DNA of 64,000 bases from the NCBI RefSeq assembly GCF_014695775.1, contig NZ_JACJOX010000028.1, forward strand, positions 62,001 through 126,000. The letters are read 5' to 3'. Made by a program: the position numbers and the translations under genes. Positions 33,448 through 41,959 of this stretch are shown here, piece by piece. This stretch comes from Leptolyngbya sp. FACHB-60 (GTDB lineage Bacteria > Cyanobacteriota > Cyanobacteriia > Phormidesmidales > Phormidesmidaceae). Under the pieces are notes generated by a model. It saw only the letters and a program-made list of their open reading frames with translations, had not been told where the DNA came from and searched no databases. Positions within the stretch are counted from its first letter, which is position 1. Every line of letters begins with the position of its first letter.

Positions 33448-34716
33448 CTAACGTGGATCGACGATCGCTCCGACAAACAGCAGCGTGCCTGTGTTGCGAT
33501 CGCGAATTGCCGCTAAGAAGGGCCGATCGACCACCATCTCGAAGGGCGAATCGGGTGGCAGAGCAACAGAGGTGGGCATGATGCCGATCGCGGTGCTGGC
33601 GGCGGCTTCGGTGCCTGCTTCGTTGACTTCAATAAAGGTTTTGTGACGCACCTGGTTAATGAACGCATCCAGCTCGGTGAGACCCGAGAAGTCGGCCTGG
33701 CCTGCCTCAAAGGCAATGCCCATACCCAAGGCTTGCAGGGCGGGGATCAGGTCGGCTTCGTACTCAAACTGAAATTTGGGCAGCTGAATTTCACCGGGGC
33801 GCGATCGCATTTGCCCCATCCAGCTCTCCCAAGTCTCGGGGGCAAGCTGCGCCGATAGGGTAGCCAGGTCGTTGCCGGGGGCGGGCAAGATTACTTCAAA
33901 GCTGAGCGTGCCATTGCCGTAGGGTAGACTCACCGCCTGAAACTGATCGGTTTCTACATATAAATAGTCGCCCTGCTGAACCATTAGCGGATGCTGGATA
34001 GTTTCGCCGCTGGTCAGGGTAAAAGGGCGCTCCGTCGTGCGGGCGCGGTCGAAGGCTTCGCTCCAGGCTCCTTTGAAATAGACAGCGTTGACCAGCACCA
34101 AAAGCTGGTCTGGGGGTAGCTGATCGACAATGGTGGGGATGCGATTGCGGGTGTGCTGCTTGACCCAGTCGTTGATGCGATCGATGGCGGCGGGCTGGCT
34201 AAAGTCGAGGGCCGCCACTTCGGCGGCGTAGGCCGTCTGCATGCGCTCTACATAGTCGGGCCGCACCGGCAGGCTTTCGTTCACCCAAAGGGAATTGGCG
34301 ATGGCAAGGGCTACTTCGGGGTCGAGCTGCGTCAAATACTCAGTTAGAGCCTGGTTGCCCGCGTTAAGCTGCTCGATGTCTAGGCTATGGAGCTTGAGGG
34401 TAGCGGCGATCGCCGCCTGAGTTTCGCCGCCGGCGCCGTTGTAGGCCATAGCCAAAGCCAAAGCCACACTGGTCGGTGACACTAGCACATTCTCATCGGG
34501 CGTCGCTTGGCGCAACTGCTCAAACAGAGCAAAGCCAAAATCTAAATGGGCCTGGGTCAATGCTCTATCCACGGTGGGGGCTTGGTCTAAACGCGAATTG
34601 TCGTAGGGAGTCGGTGCGGGGGCGGTAGGAGGCTGGGCCTGGAGCTGAGCGCAGCCCAGAGTCAGGGCGACTAACCCGATCGACGCAGCCCGGCCAATCC
34701 ATCGGTGTTCCATCAT
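33448..34716 (-). CDS. Serpin-family protease inhibitor, probable lipoprotein
   Basis: The start used is the first ATG of an ATG-ATG pair (34716); a GTG at 34743 is possible but adds nothing. The signal sequence ends in a lipobox (LTLGC), so the 422-residue protein is probably lipid-anchored in the cell envelope. Serpin features are clear: SVALALAMAYNGAGGET, ANSLWVNESL, NAVYFKGAW and the distal FIEVNEAGTEAAAST, then VVDRPFLAAIRDRNTGTLLFVG. The hinge GTEAAASTA (from about residue 368) is of the inhibitory type, with small residues that allow loop insertion. Counting 17 from the hinge Glu puts the scissile bond near MPT-S. The target protease is unknown. Confidence 0.9.
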   Translation of the reverse strand: MMEHRWIGRAASIGLVALTLGCAQLQAQPPTAPAPTPYDNSRLDQAPTVDRALTQAHLDFGFALFEQLRQATPDENVLVSPTSVALALAMAYNGAGGETQAAIAATLKLHSLDIEQLNAGNQALTEYLTQLDPEVALAIANSLWVNESLPVRPDYVERMQTAYAAEVAALDFSQPAAIDRINDWVKQHTRNRIPTIVDQLPPDQLLVLVNAVYFKGAWSEAFDRARTTERPFTLTSGETIQHPLMVQQGDYLYVETDQFQAVSLPYGNGTLSFEVILPAPGNDLATLSAQLAPETWESWMGQMRSRPGEIQLPKFQFEYEADLIPALQALGMGIAFEAGQADFSGLTELDAFINQVRHKTFIEVNEAGTEAAASTAIGIMPTSVALPPDSPFEMVVDRPFLAAIRDRNTGTLLFVGAIVDPR

Positions 34717-34818
34717 GGGGGTATCAATTAACGCTGTCCACACCTTGTCATGGGGGCATGGGACAGGATGCGGTGGTTGCAGGAATGGAAACTGAGACAG
34801 ACTTTGCTGACCTAAATC

Positions 34819-35937
34819 CTACGGTTGAATCGTTTGAGCGATCGCCACACAATCCTGAAACGCCGCGTTGGTCTTCACCCCCTGCCAATCCATCGACGGA
34901 ATCGCCGCTTGGTAACCCTGGGCCTGCAAGGCCGCAATCAAACGATCGCGGTTCGGAATATCCATTTGTCCCCGCCGCCCGATTTCCCCGAGGGGGTAGT
35001 AGTAGGGTGGCAGATCAATTTCTTGGGCCATAATGGCCAAAAGCTTGGCCTGAGAACTCCAGCCCCAGCGGTTTGCTAAACCCTGCATCTCCGCTAGCAT
35101 CTCCCCATCGTGGAGTGGCCCTAGCCACATTGGCCCGCTCACCACAGGCAGAGCTTCTGCACAGGGACAATTTACCCGGCCCAGGTGTCGCCAATCTGCG
35201 GTTTGAAAGTGGCCGCAACGGTGGCAGTAAGCCACAAAGCCATAGTTGCCCTCCGTCAGCGTCGGCTTACTGACTAGGCGCACCATCACCCGATGCACTT
35301 GGCCCGTAAACAGCGAAAAGACTGGCTCTATGCCCAACCCTCGCGCTGCTGCGGTTTGGGCGACATGGCCGATGATCAACCGCAGGCCCTGCTCATGGGC
35401 GGCGGGGTGCGATCGCGCGCAGGCTCCATAGGTTCTCAAGCTGCGCTCTGGGTCGTGGCCGCTGGTGGCGCGGCCATCGGTGCTGGTCAGATACAACATT
35501 CCCCCTAAGCGGGTGGCCCACAGCCCGGTGCCGGCGTAGGGGGCGGGGCTACCGAAGTTGTCGATATCTACCAGGTCATAAAAGTCGCGCTGCTGGTAGC
35601 AGGCGAAGAACACCTGGTTGGCATCCTGATGGGTGATGCGGCAGGCATCGGCGGGCAGAGTCGCCAGGTTTTGAGCCAAAACTTTCGCCAGCTCAGGATT
35701 GCCCTCGTTGGCCCAGACCCAGTCGGCCTCGGCTTCCAATCGATAGCGCAGGGGCCGCACACCGCAGCCGGTCATGGCATCTAGCACTCGCAAATGGCCG
35801 TGGCGCTGGCGATAGACGGTCGCCGCTAGCACCGCCAAATCACGGGCGATCGCGCTTTTAGGGCGATAAAATGCCTGCCCCACCGCAAACGTCGCCTTGC
35901 CTTCCTGCACTAAAGCCGGGGATGACCCTAGGGTCAC
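34819..35937 (-). CDS. tRNA (guanine-N2)-dimethyltransferase, Trm1-like
   Basis: The 372-residue protein matches Trm1: an N-terminal EGKATFAVG and FYRPKSAIARDL, SAM motif VLDAMTGCGVRPLRY, NEGNPELAKVLAQN, and the catalytic-region motif DIDNFGSPAPY. A C-terminal zinc-binding segment follows (YCHRCGHFQT, then NCPC). Trm1 makes m2,2G at position 26 of tRNAs; it is universal in eukaryotes and archaea and found in few bacterial lineages, cyanobacteria among them. GTG/ATG choice at the start is secure because the frame overlaps the upstream DUF2103 gene by 4 bases, implying coupled translation. Confidence 0.88.
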   Translation of the reverse strand: MTLGSSPALVQEGKATFAVGQAFYRPKSAIARDLAVLAATVYRQRHGHLRVLDAMTGCGVRPLRYRLEAEADWVWANEGNPELAKVLAQNLATLPADACRITHQDANQVFFACYQQRDFYDLVDIDNFGSPAPYAGTGLWATRLGGMLYLTSTDGRATSGHDPERSLRTYGACARSHPAAHEQGLRLIIGHVAQTAAARGLGIEPVFSLFTGQVHRVMVRLVSKPTLTEGNYGFVAYCHRCGHFQTADWRHLGRVNCPCAEALPVVSGPMWLGPLHDGEMLAEMQGLANRWGWSSQAKLLAIMAQEIDLPPYYYPLGEIGRRGQMDIPNRDRLIAALQAQGYQAAIPSMDWQGVKTNAAFQDCVAIAQTIQP

Positions 35938-36233
35938 CGAGCGGCCTCGACAGCCTTGGCGATCGCGCCCTCTAGCGCCAGCTTCTCCAGTTCTGTGAGC
36001 ACAAAGACTTCCTGCACCGTCTTGCCTTTGCGGGCAATCAGCTTAAACCCACCGCGAATGGGCACCGACACCTTCACCCGCAGCTCGGGGGAGTGGGCTC
36101 TGACGTTGGCAATTACCCCCGGAGTCACGGTGCCAATACCGGGCTGTTCTAAAAGCCGTTCGAGGATGGGAATCAGCCCGGGCAAATGGGTGGAGTGGTT
36201 CCAGACTAGACGACCGTCCGAGGCTTGTGTCAT
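35934..36233 (-). CDS. DUF2103 family protein
   Basis: The 99-residue protein begins with GRLVWNHSTHLPGLIPIL, with the His residues typical of DUF2103, a small conserved cyanobacterial and archaeal family annotated as putative metal-binding. It has a beta-rich middle (LRVKVSVPIRGGFKLIARKGKTVQEVFV) and a C-terminal helix. It is translationally coupled (ATGA) to the Trm1-like gene, so a role in RNA metabolism is suggested by context only. Confidence 0.8.
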   Translation of the reverse strand: MTQASDGRLVWNHSTHLPGLIPILERLLEQPGIGTVTPGVIANVRAHSPELRVKVSVPIRGGFKLIARKGKTVQEVFVLTELEKLALEGAIAKAVEAAR

Positions 36234-36271
36234 TGGGGTGTTTTAAGAAAGATTTAAGAAAGTCTATCTGA

Positions 36272-36589
36272 TTATGCTTTTTCGAGGGGGGCCATCGTCA
36301 AGCCAGCGCGAGTGAGCTGGGTGTGGTAAAGCTCCGCCTGCTCAAGCGGGCCAACCCAGACCACCGCCTGACCATCGTGGTGCACCTGGTTAGTGAGATC
36401 CCAGGCGCGATCGCCATCCATACCAGGAATGTACTTCATTAAGCACTCCGCCACATGCTGAAAGGTATTGACATCATCGTTGAGCACGATGATTTTGTAG
36501 TTGGGATACGACTGGCGCGTGGTTTGGCGAGTCTTTGCGGGGGCACTGGCGGGGGCTGAGGAAACCGCTTGGGGCAAAACCGGAGTCAT
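36272..36589 (-). CDS. clpS: ATP-dependent Clp protease adaptor ClpS
   Basis: This 105-residue protein has a flexible N-terminus and the ClpS core: YKIIVLNDDVNTFQHVAECL, with the NDD ligand-binding segment, then the helix AWDLTNQVHHDGQAVVWVGP and QAELYHTQL. ClpS delivers N-degron substrates to ClpC/ClpA. It lies upstream of the DUF2103-Trm1 pair with a gap of 38 bases, so all three could share a transcript. Cyanobacteria often carry two ClpS proteins; which one this is was not resolved. Confidence 0.92.
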   Translation of the reverse strand: MTPVLPQAVSSAPASAPAKTRQTTRQSYPNYKIIVLNDDVNTFQHVAECLMKYIPGMDGDRAWDLTNQVHHDGQAVVWVGPLEQAELYHTQLTRAGLTMAPLEKA

Positions 36590-36883
36590 GGGAAGTGAAC
36601 CTAGCTGAAGCTAAACCTATTGTCCTGTACACCGTTGCCAGAAGCTCATTTGAAACCGGCGAGCGCGAAGACGATCGACCGTTGTACCGCTGTACCGAAT
36701 CCCAAAATCTAGCTTGTAGCTAGCCTGCGCCGCCTACAAACCCCTTGAGAAAGTTTCAAAAAACTTTTAGGCAGGATTTTCTCCCCTAGTGTATCGAATT
36801 CTGGTCGCCCAAATCTGTGGCACCTCATCTCCCCTAAGCGCGAGCTGGCTCTGCCTAGGCGCGGGAACACCGCTAGCCCACCG

Positions 36884-38155
36884 CTAAAGCGAGAGCATGC
36901 GCTCCAGCTTAGGAATCGTCAAGGGCAGGTCGATGTAGGCATCGGCAATGGATGAGCACCCAGCAGACATATCCGGTGGCCGCAAAATCACCACCTTGAT
37001 CGGCTGAGACACCAGCGGTGGCTTGAGCTGCTGCAAATGGTTTTCTAAAGCTGGGTTGCAGGCTTCGCGATCGCCCACAATCAGCAGCTGGGGCAGGTGC
37101 TCTTTGAGCTGCTGATGCACCTCGTTCCAGCTGCGACAGCCGTTGACCTGCCATCCGCAGGCCCTTACATAGGCCACCAGTGCCCGATGGTGATCGAGAT
37201 CGCTGTCTATCACTATCAGCCGATGGATGCCCGCCCCCATCGGCACCGGCCTAACGGTCGGCAGATCGGTCGCAGAATTACCCTCTGGCCCATGCATCGG
37301 CAGAGAAAGAACAAAACAGCTGCCCTGCCCCACCACCGACGTCACCCGCAGGTGTCCACGGTGGAGCTGGGCCAGCTGTCGAGTCAGCGCCAGCCCTAGA
37401 CCAGCACCCTCGTATTGCCGATCGAGGCCGCGATCGATCTGAGTAAAGGGCTGAAAAATCTGCTCAAGCTGATCCGTTGGGATACCGATGCCCGTATCCT
37501 CTACCTTAAATTCGACTAGGGTCTCGCGGCGGCTCACCGTCAGGGTAACCTGACCCTGGGTTGTAAACTTAATCGCGTTTGACAGTAGGTTGAGCAGCAT
37601 CTGCCGCAGGCGGCGCTCGTCGGCAATACAGGTAGCTGGCCCTGAAATAGTCACCTGGTGGGACAGCGCCAAACCTTTCTCAGCGGCGCGAGGCTGCATC
37701 ATCGCCAGACAAGCCTGGCAGATCTCCGGCAGCGACACCTGCGACAGCCGCAAATTTTCCTGGCCCGATTCCACCTTAGACAGATCGAGAATATCGCTAA
37801 TAATCGCCAGCAGGTGCTCGCCGCTGCCATGAATATAGTCCAGGTATTCTGCCTGCTTCGGATTGAGCGCGCCCACCACCTGCCGTGACAACAGCGCCGA
37901 CAGTCCCAAGATCGAGTTGAGCGGAGTGCGCAGCTCGTGGCTAATCATCGCCAGAAATCGGCTTTTGGCCTGACTGGCGGCCTCCGCGGCCCGCCGCTGT
38001 GCCTCAAGCGCCTGGGTGCGGTGAGTCTGTCGCGCCACATCGAGCCAGCCCTGCTCGCGACTGGTCTCGCGCTGGTTGAGCACCTGCTTCAGCTGCTCAA
38101 AGGCGGCATCATCTCGGCAAAAGGGACGTAGGTCTTCAAGATCATTGGCGGTCAT
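36884..38155 (-). CDS. Sensor histidine kinase with degenerate receiver-like C-terminus
   Basis: The 423-residue soluble protein has an N-terminal helical region with coiled-coil character (1-62), a HisKA domain with phospho-acceptor His73 (MISHELRTPLNSILG), and a HATPase domain (NLLSNAIKFTTQGQV, VEDTGIGIPTDQLEQIF, GAGLGLALTRQL). A C-terminal domain of about 115 residues starts at HRLIVIDSDLDHHRALVAYV and folds like a receiver, but shows LLIVGDREA where a conserved phospho-Asp and its surroundings would be expected. No input domain or membrane span is present. It is probably a cytoplasmic kinase controlled by a partner. The gene is not next to a response regulator. Confidence 0.82.
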   Translation of the reverse strand: MTANDLEDLRPFCRDDAAFEQLKQVLNQRETSREQGWLDVARQTHRTQALEAQRRAAEAASQAKSRFLAMISHELRTPLNSILGLSALLSRQVVGALNPKQAEYLDYIHGSGEHLLAIISDILDLSKVESGQENLRLSQVSLPEICQACLAMMQPRAAEKGLALSHQVTISGPATCIADERRLRQMLLNLLSNAIKFTTQGQVTLTVSRRETLVEFKVEDTGIGIPTDQLEQIFQPFTQIDRGLDRQYEGAGLGLALTRQLAQLHRGHLRVTSVVGQGSCFVLSLPMHGPEGNSATDLPTVRPVPMGAGIHRLIVIDSDLDHHRALVAYVRACGWQVNGCRSWNEVHQQLKEHLPQLLIVGDREACNPALENHLQQLKPPLVSQPIKVVILRPPDMSAGCSSIADAYIDLPLTIPKLERMLSL

Positions 38156-38324
38156 AGGGTCATAGTTGAACAGGCAAGTATAGAAATGCAGAACGCCGGA
38201 TCCGGCCCTGGGCCAGATGTTTTTCCATTAAACCCCACCTCATTGGGGCCATACCATTCTGAATACATTTTTTAGGGCAGGGCAGGTCAAACGCGATCGC
38301 CTAGCTGGGCCTAGATGTCGCCTG

Positions 38325-39335
38325 CTAGGCGAAGTGCTGAAACCCTTGGTTAAAGCTGAGCACAACAGGGGCGGCCCGGTCGTCTGGCCACAGCTCGACT
38401 CCAGCTGCCACCGTTGTCTCACCCACGATCGCACAGTCATCCCCCAGGGCAGTTTGCAGAGCCTGGGCCTGGGGGATGGGCAGACACAGCACCAGCTCAA
38501 AGTCTTCGCCGCCGTAGAGGCACCAGTCGAGGGCCTGCGATCGCCCCACCCAATCGACCAGCGCCCCATCGATGGGAAGATTGCTCTCTCGCAGGATGGC
38601 CCCAGCCCCGCTAGCCTGACACAGGTGCAGCACCGCGTTGGCCAGTCCATCGCTGGAGTCCATGGCGGCGATCGCTCCGGCGTCTGCGTCTGCCCCCAGC
38701 ACCTGCCAGAGGGCGGCGATCGCGTCTAGCCGAGGCTGGGGCTGCTGATGGGCTGCAATCCAGCGACCGCGATCGGACGGGGCCACCTCAGTTCCCCGAT
38801 CGGGATGCAGCAATAGCTCTAGCCCCGCCCGCGACAGACCGTGGTAGCCCGTCACCACAATCGCCTGCCCTGGCTGGGCCTTGCTGCGGTACAGCGCCCG
38901 CTGAGGGTCAACGCTGCCCAGGGCAGTAATGGCTACGCTGACGGCGTCGGCCCGGCACAGATCACCACCAAGCACGACTCCACCCCAGCGGTTTAGGCAG
39001 TCTGCCATTCCTTGGTAAAGCCCCTCTACCCAGGCCAGAGGGGTGTTCCCCGGCAAGCTCAGGCCCACGGTAATGCCTTCGGGGGTTGCGCCCATCGCCG
39101 CCAAATCTGACAGGTTAGCGGCCACGGCTCGCCAGCCCACGGCCGCGGCAGGGGTAGTGCGATCGCTAAAATGCACCCCCTCCACCAGCACATCGGTGGT
39201 CACCACTAGGTGCCGACCGGGGGGCAGGGCCACCACGGCCCCGTCATCGCCAATCATATCCCCAGGGCAGTAGCGAAACAGCCGCTTCAACAGCCCTAGC
39301 TCCCCTAATTCAGCAATGGTTTGCGGATTTTCCAT
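38325..39335 (-). CDS. thiL: Thiamine-monophosphate kinase
   Basis: The 336-residue protein shows the ThiL pattern: GDDGAVVALPPGRHLVVTTDVLVEGVHF (ATP/Mg2+ loop with the DD pair), WRAVAANLSDLAAMGATP, LGGDLCRAD, and AMDSSDGLANAVLHLCQASG, YGGEDFELVLCLP. It phosphorylates thiamine monophosphate to the active cofactor thiamine diphosphate. It lies 90 bases downstream of the cyclophilin gene on the same strand, separated by an imperfect hairpin (39378-39425). Confidence 0.95.
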   Translation of the reverse strand: MENPQTIAELGELGLLKRLFRYCPGDMIGDDGAVVALPPGRHLVVTTDVLVEGVHFSDRTTPAAAVGWRAVAANLSDLAAMGATPEGITVGLSLPGNTPLAWVEGLYQGMADCLNRWGGVVLGGDLCRADAVSVAITALGSVDPQRALYRSKAQPGQAIVVTGYHGLSRAGLELLLHPDRGTEVAPSDRGRWIAAHQQPQPRLDAIAALWQVLGADADAGAIAAMDSSDGLANAVLHLCQASGAGAILRESNLPIDGALVDWVGRSQALDWCLYGGEDFELVLCLPIPQAQALQTALGDDCAIVGETTVAAGVELWPDDRAAPVVLSFNQGFQHFA

Positions 39336-39377
39336 GGTGAGCCCAGTCCATTGCCACAGGGATTAAAGCTAGGGAAC

Positions 39378-39425
39378 GGGGTTGAGGGCTTAGGGTTTGG
39401 CCTTAAACCTTAAACCCTAAACCCC
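39378..39425. repeat. Quasi-palindrome between cyclophilin and thiL genes (element B)
   Basis: The left arm GGGGTTGAGGGCTTAGGGTTT (39378-39398) faces a right arm of CTTAAAC and CCTAAAC words (39401-39425) that is its imperfect reverse complement with almost no loop. On the minus strand it starts at the cyclophilin stop codon, so it can act as its terminator or attenuate read-through into thiL. The construction resembles element A but with different words. Confidence 0.55.
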
Positions 39426-40546
39426 TAAGACGGCTGCACCAGGTTCTCGGCCCCAGACACCACCCGAATCGACTCAATGCGATCGCCCTGGGTCATCTGG
39501 TCGAGCGCCTCTTTGTTCTTCACCACGTAGCCAAACACCGAGTAGCGGCCGTCGAGCAGGTTGAGGCCCGCCGGGGTCATCTCTGGCTCAAACAAAAAGA
39601 AGAAAAACTGCGATGACGCGCCGTTGGGGTCGTTGTTGGGGCGGGCCATGCCCAAGGTACCAAAGGCCGAAAAGGGCAGCACGGGCGCGTCTAAAAAGCG
39701 GCCCAGTTCCTCTAGGGTGTTGCCGTACACCGGCGCGTCGTCCCCCTTCACCAAGATTTCCAACGGGATCGCTCGGTAAGCCTTGGTCTTGGGGTCAATA
39801 AAGCCATCCTCAGGGCCAACGGGGTCGCCGGTTTGCAGCACGTAGTTGTCTTCGGCTCGGGTAAACTCCATGCCGTCGTAGAACCCCCGCTGCACCAGAT
39901 CCACAAAGTTGCCGCCGGTCACCGGAGCGCTGTAGCCGTCAATCACCGCCTGCATGGTGCCTTTGTTAGTGGTGATCTCTACCGTGGCACGCCCTTTGAG
40001 CTGGGGCAGGTTGCTGTAGTCCTCCGGCACCTCAAAGGGAAAGGCCTTCACCATCAGTTCTTCAATGCGGCTGACGTCGTCGAGCATAGCCGACCGCTTG
40101 TCCTGCACGGTGGGGCGATCGCGTAGCTCCACCGCCTCCTTGAGGGGCACCAGCTGGGCCTGAATATCGTCAAGGTAGGAAATTGCCGCTGCCCGCTTGC
40201 CGTCGGGCACGGCTGCCAGCATTGCTTCGCGACCGCGTATCAGCGCTCGCTCCAGCTTGGACAGGTCTTTGGCCATCGGCCCCCAGCGCTTGCTCCGCAG
40301 CCACTCTGACAGGCCCTCTAGGGTGGCCTGCACTGTGCGAATGTCAGGGTTATCGATGGGCAACGAGTAGCGCAGCAGGGCCTGACCGTCAGTAATGGCA
40401 TTGCCCGGCGGCAGGTAAGCTACCAGCGGCCCGGCGGGCAATGCCAGGGCCGGGGACAGGGAGCCTAGCCATACCCCCACCGCTACGGCCAATCCACATC
40501 CCAGCCGCGCCAGGGCGGCCCAGCCTAAACTCTGCCGTTGATTCAT
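39425..40546 (-). CDS. Lumenal peptidyl-prolyl isomerase, TLP40/CYP38-like
   Basis: The second ATG (40546) is preferred over ATG 40555 because AGGAC lies at a normal distance from it. The 373-residue precursor has a hydrophobic leader (LARLGCGLAVAVGVWLGSL) ending near ALA. A helical N-terminal domain (about 50-170) and a cyclophilin domain (about 180-360) follow, with VEITTNKGTMQAVIDGY, FYDGMEFTRAEDNYVLQTGDP, FGTLGMARPNNDPNGASSQFFF and YSVFGYVVKN. This two-domain layout is that of plant CYP38/TLP40 and cyanobacterial homologues, which assist photosystem II assembly in the lumen. Several cyclophilin active-site residues are altered, as in CYP38, so isomerase activity may be weak. Confidence 0.88.
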   Translation of the reverse strand: MNQRQSLGWAALARLGCGLAVAVGVWLGSLSPALALPAGPLVAYLPPGNAITDGQALLRYSLPIDNPDIRTVQATLEGLSEWLRSKRWGPMAKDLSKLERALIRGREAMLAAVPDGKRAAAISYLDDIQAQLVPLKEAVELRDRPTVQDKRSAMLDDVSRIEELMVKAFPFEVPEDYSNLPQLKGRATVEITTNKGTMQAVIDGYSAPVTGGNFVDLVQRGFYDGMEFTRAEDNYVLQTGDPVGPEDGFIDPKTKAYRAIPLEILVKGDDAPVYGNTLEELGRFLDAPVLPFSAFGTLGMARPNNDPNGASSQFFFFLFEPEMTPAGLNLLDGRYSVFGYVVKNKEALDQMTQGDRIESIRVVSGAENLVQPS

Positions 40547-40674
40547 CGCACACATGTCCTTAGCAATAACTCCTTGCTCCGCCCCAGGCGGCCGTTCACC
40601 ATGTAGCGCACTGCGCCCCTAACAATCTTGTCATACTCTGGCGGCCCCCAAGCGGCAACTCTAGCCCCTAACCC

Positions 40675-40714
40675 AGCCTTAACCAGCAAAGATCTAGCTT
40701 TGCTGGTTAAGGCT
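40675..40714. promoter_or_regulatory. Perfect 17-bp inverted repeat between divergent cyclophilin and efp genes
   Basis: AGCCTTAACCAGCAAAG (40675-40691) and its exact reverse complement (40698-40714) flank a 6-base spacer. The site lies 129 bp upstream of the cyclophilin start and 75 bp upstream of the efp start, and no gene ends here, so it is not a terminator by position. A smaller hairpin (CCTGCGG / CCGCAGG, 40719-40739) follows on the efp side. It may be an operator for a dimeric regulator or a structured efp leader. Confidence 0.55.
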
Positions 40715-40788
40715 AAATCCTGCGGGAAATGGCCGCAGGGGGGTAAAATGAATTGCCAAACTTCACGACTGTCCCCGAAGCCAGCGCC

Positions 40789-41346
40789 ATGATTTCCAGC
40801 AACGATTTTCGCACCGGTACCTCCATTGAGCTAGACGGCTCCGTCTGGCGCGTAGTCGAGTTTCTCCACGTCAAACCCGGCAAGGGGTCTGCCTTCGTGC
40901 GCACTAAGCTCAAGAACGTCAAAGGTGGCAACACCGTTGAAAAAACCTTTCGGGCTGGCGAAACCGTGCCCCAGGCGGTGATCGAAAAGAGAGACATGCA
41001 GCACACCTACCGCGATGGCGAAGACCTGGTGTTCATGGATATGGAAACCTACGAGGAAGTTCGTCTCACCACCGGCGAAATCGGCCCCCAGGTGAAGTAC
41101 CTCAAGGAAGAAATGAGCGTCAGCGTCGTCAGCTGGAATGGTCAAATCTTAGAAGTTGAGCTGCCCAACTCCATTGTGCTTGAGGTTACCCAAACCGACC
41201 CCGGCGTCAAGGGCGACACTGCCACTGGGGGCACCAAGCCCGCCATTCTCGAAACCGGCGCTCAGGTCATGGTGCCGCTGTTTATTTCCATCGGCGAGCG
41301 CATTAAAGTAGACACCCGTACCGACGCCTACCTGGGTCGCGAGTAG
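40789..41346 (+). CDS. efp: Translation elongation factor P
   Basis: ATG 40789 gives the canonical 185-residue protein starting [11 protein letters not shown]; a longer frame from TTG 40753 was rejected. The KOW-like N-terminal domain contains the loop [17 protein letters not shown], with Lys32 at the tip position that is modified in many bacteria. Two OB domains follow and the protein ends [20 protein letters not shown] relieves ribosome stalling at proline runs. It is followed by accB, an arrangement common in cyanobacteria. Confidence 0.96.
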   Translation: MISSNDFRTGTSIELDGSVWRVVEFLHVKPGKGSAFVRTKLKNVKGGNTVEKTFRAGETVPQAVIEKRDMQHTYRDGEDLVFMDMETYEEVRLTTGEIGPQVKYLKEEMSVSVVSWNGQILEVELPNSIVLEVTQTDPGVKGDTATGGTKPAILETGAQVMVPLFISIGERIKVDTRTDAYLGRE

Positions 41347-41435
41347 AGTTTTTCCTGGCTCTTTGACGCCTGCGGCCCATGCCGCTGACCAAGCCTGGCC
41401 CATTACCCCTTACAAGACCGCATGAGACTTACGCC

Positions 41436-41927
41436 GTGGAACTAAGCGTCACCGATCTAAGAGAGTTAGTCACCGCCCTGAGCCAGAGCGACATCGTTGA
41501 ACTCACCCTCAAGAGTTCAGACTTTGAGCTGACCCTGCGCAAGCCAGGGGCGATGGTTTCAGTCGTTGCACCGGTCCCTATGGCTCCCCGGACGTTAGAG
41601 GACACAGCACCCAACCCGCCGATGGCCGAGCCGGTTTCGGCATCGCTGCCTGTCGCCCCTGCCACCCCACCAGGCAAGGGCAGCGATCTGCTGTCCATCA
41701 ATTCCCCCATGGTGGGCACCTTCTACCGATCGCCTGCCCCGGAGGAACCGGCCTTTGTGGGAGTGGGCGATCGCATCAGCAGCGGTCAAACCGTGTGTAT
41801 CATCGAAGCCATGAAGCTGATGAATGAGCTAGAGGCTGAGATCAGCGGCGAAATCGTCGAGATTCTGGTAGAAAACGCCCAGCCCGTGGAGTTTGGTCAA
41901 ACCTTAATGCTGGTTCGCCCCGTCTAA
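41436..41927 (+). CDS. accB: Acetyl-CoA carboxylase biotin carboxyl carrier protein
   Basis: The C-terminal biotinyl domain is unmistakable: [19 protein letters not shown] and the biotinylation motif EAMKLMNEL (modified Lys), ending [10 protein letters not shown]. The N-terminal helix ([20 protein letters not shown]) is also standard. The exact start is uncertain: GTG 41436 gives 163 residues and matches usual N-termini, while ATG 41379 would add 19 unlikely Pro-rich residues. AccB carries carboxybiotin between biotin carboxylase and carboxyltransferase in the first step of fatty-acid synthesis. Confidence 0.93.
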   Translation: MELSVTDLRELVTALSQSDIVELTLKSSDFELTLRKPGAMVSVVAPVPMAPRTLEDTAPNPPMAEPVSASLPVAPATPPGKGSDLLSINSPMVGTFYRSPAPEEPAFVGVGDRISSGQTVCIIEAMKLMNELEAEISGEIVEILVENAQPVEFGQTLMLVRPV

Positions 41928-41959
41928 ATCTTTGCCCCTTAAGCCCAGGCCCCCCGCCT

